A stretch of DNA of 64,000 nt from Mycobacterium sp. E1214 (GCF_001666755.1 NZ_LZJC01000158.1:1-64000); one strand, 5' to 3'; shown: positions 42,303 through 50,392, numbered from the stretch's first letter. A program made the numbers and translations. The notes: generated by a model not told the origin, from the letters alone.

Positions 42303-44107
42303 GTCACGGGTGGTGAGTTCCACTGCTTCGCAATGGATTCCCGTACGGCGCGGGACGCCCTGCGGTTGGTGTGCGCAGACGCCGACTCGAGCCGGTTGGA
42401 CAGATCACGCGGGCCTTCCCGGGCTCGCCGCACGGCCTCACCGAGGGCGCGGCTTACGACGTCCACGTCGTGCGGGGTCGGTGATTCCGCGTCACGGACG
42501 GTGAGCAGTTCGTCGCAGAAACCCAGGGTGGCCCAGTCGCGCACGTTATAGCTCAGCGGCGGGATCGTCTTCGCGAGTTCGTCGAGCTGCTCGACGGTGC
42601 GCAGGGTGATGCGCGCGGCGGCCGGTTTGTGCATGGCGTGCACCTCCACGCCTGGGTCGTCGAGGGCAAGGATTTGCGACGCCTGCAGGCCGTGGGTCAG
42701 AAAGCCCCCGGATAGCGCGTGCCCGACAACCAGCGCGACGATCGGGTGCCCGGCCACGCGGGCGGCGGCGTAGGCGTCGACGGCCGCGGCGATGGCCTGG
42801 TGCAGCCCCACCATTTCCTCGATGCGCCCGTAGGCCTGGCTGGGCAGGTCGACGATGGCAACGATCGCACGGCGGTGCTCGGCAGTGGCGTCGGCGGCTG
42901 TGATGTCGCGGACCGATCGGGCCAGCGCGGCGCACTCGGTGAGTCCGACTTGTCCCTGGCGGGCGCGGTAGAACGGGTTCGCCGGGTCTGGGACGACGGC
43001 CAGATAGGTGCGGCCGTCTGCGTCCGCGCGCAGGACCGAGCCGACCACCGGTTCAGGTTTCGCGTCGCCGGCGAGCGCCGTGATCCAATTCCTGCCCCGC
43101 TGGCTGGGTTCCACCGAAGACCGCTCGGCGCCTTCGTGCGGTTCGCCGCGTTGCGGGTGGGGGGCATGGCTCGCCGGTGGCTTGTCGTAGCTGTCGCCCC
43201 ACATGTTTCGCAGCTCAAGCGGCGCGGGCGGGTCTGCCGGGTTGATGGTCGCCAACCGCTCGTCGAGAACGTCGAGCTTCTCGCTGCGGTGCGAGCCCGC
43301 CGGGCCGGCACCGGTGGCGATGGCGGCGCCGACCGCTTCCCGCACGGCGGCGGTGTCGTCGACGACGAGGGTATCGGCCAAGCCGGTTCGGCGGCGTTGC
43401 TCCCCGCCGACGATGGCCCAGGTGAGCCCACGGTCCGACGAGTCGAACTCCTCGACGCCGGCCTCCTGCTCGATCACGGCCGCCCCGTTGAGCCCGATGC
43501 GCGCTTCGGGGGTGACGACGATGTGGGTGCACAACGCGGTGGCGATGCTCATTCCGCCGAACGACCCGACCGAGCCTGCGACCACCCCCACCACGGGCGC
43601 GAGCGGGCGCAGTTCAAGCAGGGCAGCACAGACTTCGGCGACGGCATTGAGGCCGAGGTTGGCTTCCTGCAACCGAACTCCACCGGTTTCCAGCAGCAGG
43701 ACAGCGGGGACCGCAACGCCGCGGCGGCTGTCGGCGGCGGCGAGCCGCAGCGCTTGGGTGATCTTGGCGCCGGACACCTCACCGATGCCGCCGCCCTGAA
43801 ATCCTTGTTCGATCGAGGCGACCACGACCTGCGTGCCGTCGAGGGTGCCGCGGGCGATCACTACGCCGTCATCCGATTGCGGGGTGACGCCCTGTGGCTC
43901 CAGCCACGGCGATTCGAGGCGATCGAACGGTCCGCACAACACCCGCATCGAGCCGTCGTCGAGAAGCGTTGCGGCACGGGCGAAAGCATCGAGTTCGAGG
44001 AAGCTCCGTCGCGCCAGCACCCGCTGCCAGTCGAGGCTCCCGTCATCGGCCACGGCTCCCAGCGCCGCTGCCGCCCCGCCGGGGAACCCACCCGCGGTCG
44101 GCGTCAC
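42299..44107 (-). CDS. mdcDE: Malonate decarboxylase beta-gamma fusion (MdcD-MdcE)
   Basis: A 602-aa carboxyltransferase-fold protein that joins the two decarboxylase subunits. Residues about 1-285 are MdcD (EQGFQGGGIGEVSGAKI, LLETGGVRLQEANLGL, VVGVVAGSVGSFGGMSI). A short hydrophilic linker (about 305-335) leads to MdcE (336-602: IVAIVDLPSQAYGRIEEM, ALVVGHALSGGFLTHGLQA, MHKPAAARI). In Klebsiella they are separate proteins. The product decarboxylates malonyl-S-ACP to acetyl-S-ACP. GTG 44107 overlaps the mdcC stop by 4 nt (GTGA). Confidence 0.92.
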   Translation of the reverse strand: MTPTAGGFPGGAAAALGAVADDGSLDWQRVLARRSFLELDAFARAATLLDDGSMRVLCGPFDRLESPWLEPQGVTPQSDDGVVIARGTLDGTQVVVASIEQGFQGGGIGEVSGAKITQALRLAAADSRRGVAVPAVLLLETGGVRLQEANLGLNAVAEVCAALLELRPLAPVVGVVAGSVGSFGGMSIATALCTHIVVTPEARIGLNGAAVIEQEAGVEEFDSSDRGLTWAIVGGEQRRRTGLADTLVVDDTAAVREAVGAAIATGAGPAGSHRSEKLDVLDERLATINPADPPAPLELRNMWGDSYDKPPASHAPHPQRGEPHEGAERSSVEPSQRGRNWITALAGDAKPEPVVGSVLRADADGRTYLAVVPDPANPFYRARQGQVGLTECAALARSVRDITAADATAEHRRAIVAIVDLPSQAYGRIEEMVGLHQAIAAAVDAYAAARVAGHPIVALVVGHALSGGFLTHGLQASQILALDDPGVEVHAMHKPAAARITLRTVEQLDELAKTIPPLSYNVRDWATLGFCDELLTVRDAESPTPHDVDVVSRALGEAVRRAREGPRDLSNRLESASAHTNRRASRAVRESIAKQWNSPPVT

Positions 44108-44448
44108 GCGGAATCACCTGTTGGCGTCGCGTCAGTTTCGGCGGCCTGGGCTTCCTGAGCGGCTTGCTGAAGCCGCAGCGTCACGATCGCCGGGGTCGCA
44201 CCGGCGTCGTTGAGCTCCCATCGCCCCAGCATGGGTGTCCGGGCGAAGAAGCGTTGCAGAGTCGCCTGCCACACCTGGTCGAACCCGTCGACGCTGGTCC
44301 GGACGCGCACCCGCGCGAAAGTGCCGGCGTCCGGTTCGTCGTCGCGGGGCTCCAGCAGAATCTCAAGATCACCGGAGGCCACGACGCCGATGTGCACGCG
44401 CCGGGCCGGCCGTTGAGACGCTTCGAACTGGTACTGCAAGGTCCGCAT
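44104..44448 (-). CDS. mdcC: Malonate decarboxylase acyl carrier protein (delta subunit)
   Basis: A 114-aa carrier protein. VGVVASGDLEILLEP contains the attachment Ser at residue 25, the same position as in Klebsiella MdcC. It carries the triphosphoribosyl-dephospho-CoA arm on which acetyl and malonyl groups are exchanged. ATG 44448 is chosen; a start at 44574 would run into mdcB. The C-terminal 15 residues (TDATPTGDSA region) form a short polar extension. Overlaps mdcDE by 4 nt. Confidence 0.9.
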   Translation of the reverse strand: MRTLQYQFEASQRPARRVHIGVVASGDLEILLEPRDDEPDAGTFARVRVRTSVDGFDQVWQATLQRFFARTPMLGRWELNDAGATPAIVTLRLQQAAQEAQAAETDATPTGDSA

Positions 44449-44452
44449 CGTG

Positions 44453-45343
44453 TTAGTCCTTTTCGGCTGCGCGCCAGAGCTTTTCAGTGCTGTCAACGAA
44501 AAGGGCAGCCGCCAGCACATCGCCGCTGCCGCCTGTGGACAGGCGGAGGCGGCGGGTGACCAGGTCCAGCTCACCCAACAGCTCGCGCCCGCGGGCGGTG
44601 GCCCAACCGCCGGCTCGCAGGATCGCTTCGGCGCCGTCGCGGACGATGGCCAGACCCTCGCGGCCTGCGCGGTGAAGTGTGCAGGTGTCTTCCAGGCGTG
44701 CCATACAACTCAACAGGGCGGCCAGCCGCGCGGTGTCCTCGTCGCAGCCCGCGGTGCGCGCGGCGCGCAGCGCCGGCAGGGCCACCTGCATGGTGTGGGG
44801 AAATCCGGCGCACGCCTCGCCGACCGCCCCGGCAGCGCCGTAGCGGCGGCGGGCGACCGCGCCGTGCGAAAGCTGCCGTACCGGTAGGGCCGGGTCAGGG
44901 ATGCTGGCCAGTCGCGCCGCGAAGGCGGCGGCCGACGCAGGATGGGGATGTGCGGCCAAACCCGCGGCGAGCAGCCCCAGCGTCCACAGTGCGCCGCGGT
45001 GGGTGTTGACCCCGCCGGTGGCGTCAAGCATGCGGCGCTCACCGGCGCGGCCGATCGCCCCGATGCGCGCGCGGAGCCGCGGCCCCAGCGGCGCGGAGAG
45101 AGCCGCTTCGGCGCAACGAGTGATCGGGTCGGCCAGCGCATCCGCGGAGGCGACGAGGGTCTCGACGTCCATGTCGTGGTGGGCATTACCACCGCGCAGG
45201 TCGACCAGCCCGGGCTTGGGTGTGAGGATGGCCTCCTCGCGCAGGGCTCGCGCGGCCAGCCGCCCGAGCCTGTCCGGGCTCACAGCGACAGCCAACGGCG
45301 CTGCGCCGCACGGGTTTTCAGTGGTGTCCGGCATCACGAGCAT
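44453..45343 (-). CDS. mdcB: Triphosphoribosyl-dephospho-CoA synthase
   Basis: A 296-aa CitG/MdcB-family protein that makes the MdcC prosthetic-group precursor from ATP and dephospho-CoA. Signatures are ALREEAILTPKPGLVDLRGGNAHHDM (KPGLVD.. block), GVNTHRGALWTLG and LEDTCTLHRAG, with LSTGGSGDVLAA near the end. ATG 45343 follows GGTGAAAC and is 3 nt from the mdcA stop. Another ATG three codons on is possible. Confidence 0.9.
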   Translation of the reverse strand: MLVMPDTTENPCGAAPLAVAVSPDRLGRLAARALREEAILTPKPGLVDLRGGNAHHDMDVETLVASADALADPITRCAEAALSAPLGPRLRARIGAIGRAGERRMLDATGGVNTHRGALWTLGLLAAGLAAHPHPASAAAFAARLASIPDPALPVRQLSHGAVARRRYGAAGAVGEACAGFPHTMQVALPALRAARTAGCDEDTARLAALLSCMARLEDTCTLHRAGREGLAIVRDGAEAILRAGGWATARGRELLGELDLVTRRLRLSTGGSGDVLAAALFVDSTEKLWRAAEKD

Positions 45344-45346
45344 GTT

Positions 45347-47011
45347 TCACCAATCCCGGAATCGGGCCGGCGGCTCGTACAAACCGCCCGACCAAGCGAC
45401 AAGATCACCGATGCTGCGGGCGGCCAGCAGCGACCGGTTCGCCAGGTTCGCGTCGATCTTGAGGTCTTCGGGCAACGCGACCAGCCCGTCGCGGCGCAGC
45501 CCCTCCAGCCGGGCGGCGTCCGCACCGCGCCCCAGCGGGGTGACTCCGGCGATCGCGGCCAGCGCGGCACGTCGATCCTCCAACGAGCTGGCCTTGTACA
45601 GGTAGGCCACGCCCTCTTCGGTGACCACGTGGCTGACGTCGTCCCCGTAGATCATGACCGGTGGCAGCGCCATGCCGGCCTTCTTGCCGAACTCGATGGC
45701 GTCGAGCGACTCGACGAAGGTGGGGATGCCGCCGGACTGGAAGGTTTGCACGATCTGCACGACGAGTTTGCGCCCACGCATCGCCGCGCCCTCGCCGTAG
45801 TGCAGGTCCAGCCACGCCGGGGTCGAGTGGCGTCGGCCGTGCGGGTCGTGTCCCATGTTGGGCGCCCCGCCGAACCCGCTGAGCCGGCTTTCGGTCACGG
45901 TCGAGGAGTTGGCGTCGGCGTCCATTTGCAACGTGGACCCGATGAACATGTCGATCGCGTATTGGCCCGCGAGCTGGCACAACACTCGGTTGGAGCGCAA
46001 CGAGCCGTCGGCGCCGGTGAAGAAGACGTCCGGGCGAGCGGCCACATACTTGTCCATGCCCGATTCGCCACCGAAGCTGTGGATCGTCTCCACCCAGCCC
46101 GATTCGATCGCCGGAATCAACGTCGGGTGCGGGTTGAGAGTCCAGTTGCGGGCAATCTTGCCGCGAAGACCCAGCTGCTCGCCGTAGGTGGGCAGGATCA
46201 GCTCGATAGCGGCGGTGCTGAACCCGACACCGTGGTTCAGCGACACCACCTGATGGCGCTCATAGACCCCGCGCAGGGCGATCATCGCCTGCCGGATCTC
46301 CACCGGGCCAATGTGTTTGGGGTCTCGGGTAAACAGCGGCTCCAACGCGAACGGCCGATCAGCCTGGACCACCAGATCCACCCAGTCGCCGGGAATGTCG
46401 ACACGGGGCAACTTGTCGGCCTCGACGATCTCGTCGGCTTGCACGATCACCACGCCGTCGTGAAACGCCGCGGCCTCGGCAATGGTCGGGGTGTCTTCGG
46501 TGTTGGGCCCGGTGTACAGGTTGCCGCGGGTGTCGGCGGCGGCGGCGCACAACAGCGCCACGTCGGGTCGAAGATCGACCACCATGCGGGCGTAGAGCTC
46601 GACATAGGTGTGCACCGCCCCGATCGCAACCGTGCCATCGGCGACCAGCTGCGCGATCCGCACGCTCTGCGGACCGGCGTACGCGAAATCGAGGCGGGAG
46701 GCGATACCGAGCTCAAACAGATCGAGGTGCTCGACGCGGGACACCGACCCGATCAGCATGTGCAGATCGTGCAGCTTTCCCGGGTCGCAGCCGGCCAGCG
46801 TGCGGGACAGAAAGTCCGCCTGCTTCTGGTTGTCGCCCTCCAACGCAACCTTGTCGCCGGGCCGGATGACCGCCTCGAGCAGCGCGCCCAGCTCGGCTGC
46901 CTTGATCACTTTGCCGTCGACGAACTGCCCAGCAGCCGCCAGACGCTCCGCTTTCGCGCTGCGACGCGTGTCCCAAACACGCTGGCGCACACGGCCTTCT
47001 GGCGTCACCAT
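45347..47011 (-). CDS. mdcA: Malonate decarboxylase alpha subunit (acetyl-ACP:malonate ACP transferase)
   Basis: A 554-aa CoA-transferase-like protein, close to the usual MdcA length. Blocks seen: AAELGALLEAVIRPGDKVALEGDNQKQADFL, GIASRLDFAYAGPQSVRIAQL, FSTAAIELILPTYGEQLGLRGKIARNW and ESRLSGFGGAPNMGHDPHGRRH. It swaps acetyl for malonyl on MdcC. ATG 47011 follows GGAGAAGC; the longer frame to 47155 covers the promoter region. First gene of the operon; no malonate transporter (MdcLM/MdcF type) or MdcR is encoded in the window. Confidence 0.93.
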   Translation of the reverse strand: MVTPEGRVRQRVWDTRRSAKAERLAAAGQFVDGKVIKAAELGALLEAVIRPGDKVALEGDNQKQADFLSRTLAGCDPGKLHDLHMLIGSVSRVEHLDLFELGIASRLDFAYAGPQSVRIAQLVADGTVAIGAVHTYVELYARMVVDLRPDVALLCAAAADTRGNLYTGPNTEDTPTIAEAAAFHDGVVIVQADEIVEADKLPRVDIPGDWVDLVVQADRPFALEPLFTRDPKHIGPVEIRQAMIALRGVYERHQVVSLNHGVGFSTAAIELILPTYGEQLGLRGKIARNWTLNPHPTLIPAIESGWVETIHSFGGESGMDKYVAARPDVFFTGADGSLRSNRVLCQLAGQYAIDMFIGSTLQMDADANSSTVTESRLSGFGGAPNMGHDPHGRRHSTPAWLDLHYGEGAAMRGRKLVVQIVQTFQSGGIPTFVESLDAIEFGKKAGMALPPVMIYGDDVSHVVTEEGVAYLYKASSLEDRRAALAAIAGVTPLGRGADAARLEGLRRDGLVALPEDLKIDANLANRSLLAARSIGDLVAWSGGLYEPPARFRDW

Positions 47012-47701
47012 TGCTTCTCCATGCCGCGTCGAGATAGGCCAGCTGTCGGCCCCGAACCAAGCGCTTTGAGGTCCATGTATCGCAGTGCAGTGTTGCGGGT
47101 TTGTTCTGATTGCGCAACAGCTGACCGGCGAAAACCGAAACCACGTGGGTCGCACTTCCTCCTACCGAAACACCTCGTGAGGCCTTCCCCGGTTTCGCCC
47201 CTGCCGGTGGCGGGCCTTACCGGCTGGTTGTCCCAGCGCCGGCGTCGCCGCGCATGGCCGCGTCGTTCCTCAGCGCGGCGAGCGCCAGCCGGTTGTGGGG
47301 TGGTTACGTTGCCGCGCAACAAGTGTCGATGGCGCCAAACAGGCCATAATCACATCTTCGCTTTTCACCGCGCACTCCCCCGATGAGCGGTCAGGGGTGT
47401 TTGCTGCGGTGCCGACCGTCGGTTAACCCGAGTTCGACCCTCTACCGGACCTCACACTCGCGCAGCCGCCCTGTCCACGAAACTCATAAACGCCTTCGGC
47501 GTCGTTAACGAACCTCGGTATCTGAGCACTTGTCGGCGCGACTTGGACCCTGGTTCCGGCATGTACCGACCTCGCCCCGCCCCCCGGGCTGGACTCAGGT
47601 CCGCCGTCTCCCAGCGACAGGACCGAACATCAGAACACGCGGACCTAGCAGAAGGAAGGAACCCGATCCGATAGCTGTACGGACCCGGGTTGAGTGTTGA
47701 G
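47012..47701. other. Intergenic region upstream of mdcA up to the prophage boundary
   Basis: A 690-nt stretch without a supportable gene. It holds the probable mdcA promoter with two repeats of GCGCAACA (47112-47119 and 47314-47321), a small hairpin ACGCC-TTC-GGCGT (47490-47502), and host sequence leading to the attachment core at 47702. Confidence 0.5.
47091..47119. promoter_or_regulatory. Inverted repeat upstream of mdcA (candidate regulator site)
   Basis: Arms TGTTGCG (47091-47097) and CGCAACA (47113-47119) with 15 nt between, 80 nt before the mdcA ATG. A related shorter repeat GTTGC/GCAAC lies at 47308-47320. The repeated half-site suggests a LysR- or GntR-type activator of malonate use. 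Confidence 0.5.
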
Positions 47702-47723
47702 TGGAGCTAAGGGGACTCGAACC
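47702..47723 (-). other. Prophage attachment core: 3' end of a tRNA-Ala gene
   Basis: On the minus strand this 22-nt stretch reads GGTTCGAGT, CCCCT, TAGCTCC, A: T-loop, T-stem strand, acceptor strand and discriminator base of a tRNA. The acceptor strand TAGCTCC would pair with GGGGCTA with a G3-U70 wobble, the identity mark of tRNA-Ala. The 5' part of a tRNA is missing to the right, where phage genes begin, so this is the host-side 3' end left after integration. The complete, phage-restored tRNA should lie at the other end of the prophage, beyond the window. Confidence 0.68.
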
Positions 47724-47865
47724 ACTACTAAACTCGCACGAAACCGCCGTTTACCTGCGGAAACGCATCAGCGTAACTTGGGTAAGCGACACGAATCGAC
47801 ACGAAACAACCTGGGAAAACCTGCCCCGCCTTTGTCAATGACAAACGAGACAAAGGGAGCAGGTC

Positions 47866-48003
47866 ATGCCCGACCACAAACAACCGTCCGAGGACTTTGA
47901 GTCCAACGACATGCGCTTGATCGTGGAGCAAGCCCGCCAGGCCGTGGAAGACGAGCGGCGCCGCCAGGAAGCCCGTAACGAATCGGGTGACGACGATGCC
48001 TAA
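47866..48003 (+). CDS. Small phage protein, highly charged
   Basis: A 45-aa product with a strong ribosome site (AAAGGGAGCAGG). It is acidic and basic throughout (LIVEQARQAVEDERRRQEA) and is predicted mostly helical. Its stop overlaps the next gene by 8 nt. No family is recognised. First gene inside the prophage boundary. Confidence 0.6.
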   Translation: MPDHKQPSEDFESNDMRLIVEQARQAVEDERRRQEARNESGDDDA

Positions 48004-48628
48004 GCGAGTCGTCACCGACGACCTGGCCGAGTTCGCGGAAGCCGTGCAGGCCGCTACCGGCACCGCGATGTGGTCCGCCGATGGCTCAGGCGGTGCGGCG
48101 ACGGAGATCGTTCCACCGGTCACCCAGCCAGAGCCTGGCTTCGCGTGGTCTGCGGAGAACGGCTACGGCGACACCCAAAGCTGGCCCCAGGGTGCGGATG
48201 ATGACGAACCTAATGACGATGAGGCGTGGCGGCGCAAGCGGGAGTGGCGGCGCGTGCGTGGGATCGCTGTCTTAGTCTTGCTGTGCAGCGCAGTCATGGC
48301 CGCGATCATCCTGATCGCGGGGCACACCGACAACTCGACAACGGCGATGACATCCGCGGTTTCTGCGACACCGCCCACGCCAACTCGGACGTTCACCCAT
48401 GAGCGGGAAAGCGAGTTCCTCCAGCGCCTGCGGGCATCCGGTCTGGACTACTCCGACTCCGCCGCCATCGCCAACGGCGCGGCGACATGTGTGGACCTAG
48501 ACCACGGGATGACGCTGGGACAGTGGGCAACGGACATCGCCCCGGCTGTTCCCCACTCGGACAGGGACATCTTTCTCCACGTCGCAGTGATCACGTTATG
48601 CCCTGACCACACGGATGAACTGCCTTAG
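47996..48628 (+). CDS. Membrane-anchored DUF732-domain protein, phage-encoded
   Basis: A 210-aa protein. A cytoplasmic acidic and Trp-containing N-terminus (1-95) leads to a membrane helix (GIAVLVLLCSAVMAAIILIAG), a Thr-rich linker and a C-terminal DUF732-like domain: ESEFLQRLRASGLDYSDSAAIANGAATCVDLDHGMT...ITLCPDH, given here as its start and end. DUF732 is found almost only in secreted mycobacterial proteins, has a Cys pair and is of unknown function. It overlaps the previous small gene. ATG 47996 is preferred over GTG 47987. Likely expressed from the prophage (moron-type gene). Confidence 0.72.
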   Translation: MPKRVVTDDLAEFAEAVQAATGTAMWSADGSGGAATEIVPPVTQPEPGFAWSAENGYGDTQSWPQGADDDEPNDDEAWRRKREWRRVRGIAVLVLLCSAVMAAIILIAGHTDNSTTAMTSAVSATPPTPTRTFTHERESEFLQRLRASGLDYSDSAAIANGAATCVDLDHGMTLGQWATDIAPAVPHSDRDIFLHVAVITLCPDHTDELP

Positions 48629-48660
48629 TCTGACGCGACCAACTAGCCGAAAGGGAAACC

Positions 48661-48795
48661 GTGACCGAGTTCGAGAACACCTTGCTGATCGTGGTCTTCC
48701 CCGTCGCGATCATCATCCTGTACTGGCAGGTCGTCACCCTCACCCGCCGGGTAAAACGGCTGGAAGCCATGGCTTCCGACGACGACGAGGACTAA
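48661..48795 (+). CDS. Small single-pass membrane protein
   Basis: A 44-aa product from GTG 48661 with ribosome site GAAAGGG. It has one membrane helix (LLIVVFPVAIIILYWQVVTL), then RRVKRLEAM and an acidic tail. It is coded 32 nt after the DUF732 gene in the same direction and ends 34 nt before a strong terminator. No family is recognised. Confidence 0.6.
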   Translation: MTEFENTLLIVVFPVAIIILYWQVVTLTRRVKRLEAMASDDDED

Positions 48796-48829
48796 ACTGA
48801 AAAAGCGGGCTGCCGGATACGAACGACGA

Positions 48830-48868
48830 GAAGCCCCCGGTAACCCATTACGGGCAACCGGGGGCTTC
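48830..48868. terminator. Terminator hairpin between convergent phage transcripts
   Basis: Perfect 12-bp arms GAAGCCCCCGGT (48830-48841) and ACCGGGGGCTTC (48857-48868), loop of 15 nt, followed on the plus strand by TTCGTTGC. It separates the three rightward genes from the leftward late operon and probably stops transcription from both sides. Confidence 0.75.
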
Positions 48869-48888
48869 TTCGTTGCGTTAGGCGTGCA

Positions 48889-49002
48889 TTACCAGCACGC
48901 GTTGTAACCCAAAGCGTCTGTGGTGCAAGACGTGCACCCTGACGTCACCACGGCGCTGCAAGCGATGATCGCGGCGGCGACGACCTTCGTAACACGCGAC
49001 AT
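48889..49002 (-). CDS. Very small Cys-rich secreted protein or lipoprotein
   Basis: A 37-aa product. It begins with a signal-like segment (VTKVVAAAIIACSAVVTSGC) that ends in a lipobox-like VTSGC, followed by four more Cys/aromatic-rich residues groups (TSCTTDALGYNACW). Ribosome site weak. It is the last gene of the leftward late operon, 18 nt after the coiled-coil protein, before the terminator. The lipobox would give a mature lipopeptide of only 17 residues. Confidence 0.45.
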   Translation of the reverse strand: MSRVTKVVAAAIIACSAVVTSGCTSCTTDALGYNACW

Positions 49003-49020
49003 GACCGGAGCCTATCGCTT

Positions 49021-49458
49021 CTATCCTCGCCACACGGCCAATCGCGCCGCCCGGTTCGCCGCGCGGATTTCGGCCATCTTGTCTTCGGGCATCCCCTGGA
49101 CGTAGGGCAGCATCTCGTCGATGGCGTCCAGGCGCTTGTTCAGGGCGTCACGGATTTCGGCCATCTCGCGTTGCAGCTTGCTGAGTTCGGCCTCGTGCTC
49201 ATCCTTGGCCTCTTTGAGTTCCTTTTTGCAGGCGGCGCACTCGGCTTTCGCGTTGTCGTAGGCTTCCTTGGCCTCCTCGCGCCACAGCTCGTGGTCGGCG
49301 ATGACGGTGTCAGCCTTTCGTCCCGCAGCTTCGGCTAGTTGCGCGGCCGCTTCGGCGCGCCGGCCACCGCGGTGGAACAGGCCCTCGATCACTGCGACCA
49401 GGATCCCGGCACCAAGGAAGCCGGTGCCTCCGTTGGTCATCAGGTTCGCGAGGTTCAT
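49021..49458 (-). CDS. Membrane protein with long coiled coil (lysis-region type)
   Basis: A 145-aa protein with one N-terminal helix (GGTGFLGAGILVAVIEGLF), then a basic patch and a long charged helix region (about 35-115: EAKEAYDNAKAECAACKKEL, KLQREMAEIRDALNKRLD) expected to be a coiled coil. It overlaps the upstream membrane protein gene by 4 nt. Its shape and place after the tail genes suit a holin- or spanin-like function, but there is no sequence proof. Confidence 0.65.
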   Translation of the reverse strand: MNLANLMTNGGTGFLGAGILVAVIEGLFHRGGRRAEAAAQLAEAAGRKADTVIADHELWREEAKEAYDNAKAECAACKKELKEAKDEHEAELSKLQREMAEIRDALNKRLDAIDEMLPYVQGMPEDKMAEIRAANRAARLAVWRG

Positions 49459-49934
49459 TTCAACCTTTCCACCACCCGCATTCGGCGGACGTCACGCACC
49501 GTGAGGATGACCACCGACAGGAACGTGGCGGTCCCGAGCGGGAAGGCGCCGTACATGCCGCGGCCCCACGATTCGCTGTGGTAGGTCGCGGTGTTGTAAG
49601 CCGCCAGCGCGAGGGCCAGGCCGAGGTCGCCACCGAGTTGCAGCCACATACCTGCGTAAGCGGACTTGGTGCGAGTCAACAGCTTTCCGATCAGGCACGT
49701 GCCCGGACCGGCGATGTGCAGCCAGTACCAGAGGGTGATGTTCATCGCGGCCATTGGGCCTGCATATTTCACCGACAGCGGTGGTTGCGAGTTCGCGATG
49801 ACTAGGCCGTAGACGCCCACCATGATGAACAGGACGTAGAACAGCCACTGGAACAGGGCGACGCCTTCGCTGTCGACGGCGACGAAGAACCGTTTGATCA
49901 GCGATCGGCTGACGGGCGGGATGCGGCGGATCAT
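49455..49934 (-). CDS. Four-helix membrane protein (holin-like candidate)
   Basis: A 159-aa protein with about four hydrophobic stretches (LFQWLFYVLFIMVGVYGLVIA, MNITLWYWLHIAGPGTCLIG, GGDLGLALALAAYNTATY, YGAFPLGTATFLSVVILTV) and basic ends. It overlaps both neighbours by 4 nt in the late operon. Position and topology suggest a lysis-related membrane protein; no endolysin gene is adjacent. Confidence 0.65.
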   Translation of the reverse strand: MIRRIPPVSRSLIKRFFVAVDSEGVALFQWLFYVLFIMVGVYGLVIANSQPPLSVKYAGPMAAMNITLWYWLHIAGPGTCLIGKLLTRTKSAYAGMWLQLGGDLGLALALAAYNTATYHSESWGRGMYGAFPLGTATFLSVVILTVRDVRRMRVVERLK

Positions 49935-50392
49935 GCGGGCGTTTCTTCTGCTGGCTGCTCGGCGTCAGGGGCTTTGTCTCCCTTGCGACGTCGTGCGGGC
50001 TTGGCCTCGGCGACCTCCGGTGCGTTCTCCGACTGCGTCGGGATGAACTGGGGGTGGTCGTACGGCCCCTCGCCGATCGTCTCCTCGACCTGCTCGAGTT
50101 CCGGGGCGTCGTCTGCCTGCGGCTCGTCCAGCAGGTCTCGTCCATCGGGATGGACGTGGGTGACCGGGACGGGGGTGGCGAACGCCGCGTAGAAGGCTTC
50201 GTCCATCTGGATCAGGCGCCCGTCTTCGTCGATCACGTGCAGCCGGTTGTCGCTCGCGCGGCCCACGAGTTGCATGTGTCGGGTGTCGACGATGCGGTGG
50301 AATCCGGGGATCGTGTGTAGCGAGTCGCCGCGGTCCAGTTGGGCCTGGGCGTAGCCGGGCACGCGGACCACGATCTCGGTGGTGTCAGTCAT
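49931..50392 (-). CDS. Phage structural or accessory protein of unknown function
   Basis: A 153-aa protein. The N-terminal half is compact (VVRVPGYAQAQLDRGDSL, HMQLVGRASDNRLHVIDEDG); the C-terminal half is acidic, Pro/Glu-rich and probably disordered, ending in AEQPAEETPA. It overlaps its neighbours by 4 nt on both sides. No family is recognised. Confidence 0.65.
   Translation of the reverse strand: MTDTTEIVVRVPGYAQAQLDRGDSLHTIPGFHRIVDTRHMQLVGRASDNRLHVIDEDGRLIQMDEAFYAAFATPVPVTHVHPDGRDLLDEPQADDAPELEQVEETIGEGPYDHPQFIPTQSENAPEVAEAKPARRRKGDKAPDAEQPAEETPA

Noticed and set aside
47005-47322. 105-codon leftward open frame upstream of mdcA
   Set aside because: Arg/Gly-rich, overlaps the mdcA start and the repeated promoter motifs; no ribosome site or family feature.
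47702-47790. Complete tRNA gene at the prophage boundary
   Set aside because: Only the T-loop, T-stem strand and acceptor strand are present. The sequence to the right has no anticodon arm or matching 5' acceptor strand.
48920-49105. 61-codon rightward open frame after the terminator
   Set aside because: It is the antisense of the small lipoprotein gene and of the end of the coiled-coil gene and lacks a ribosome site.
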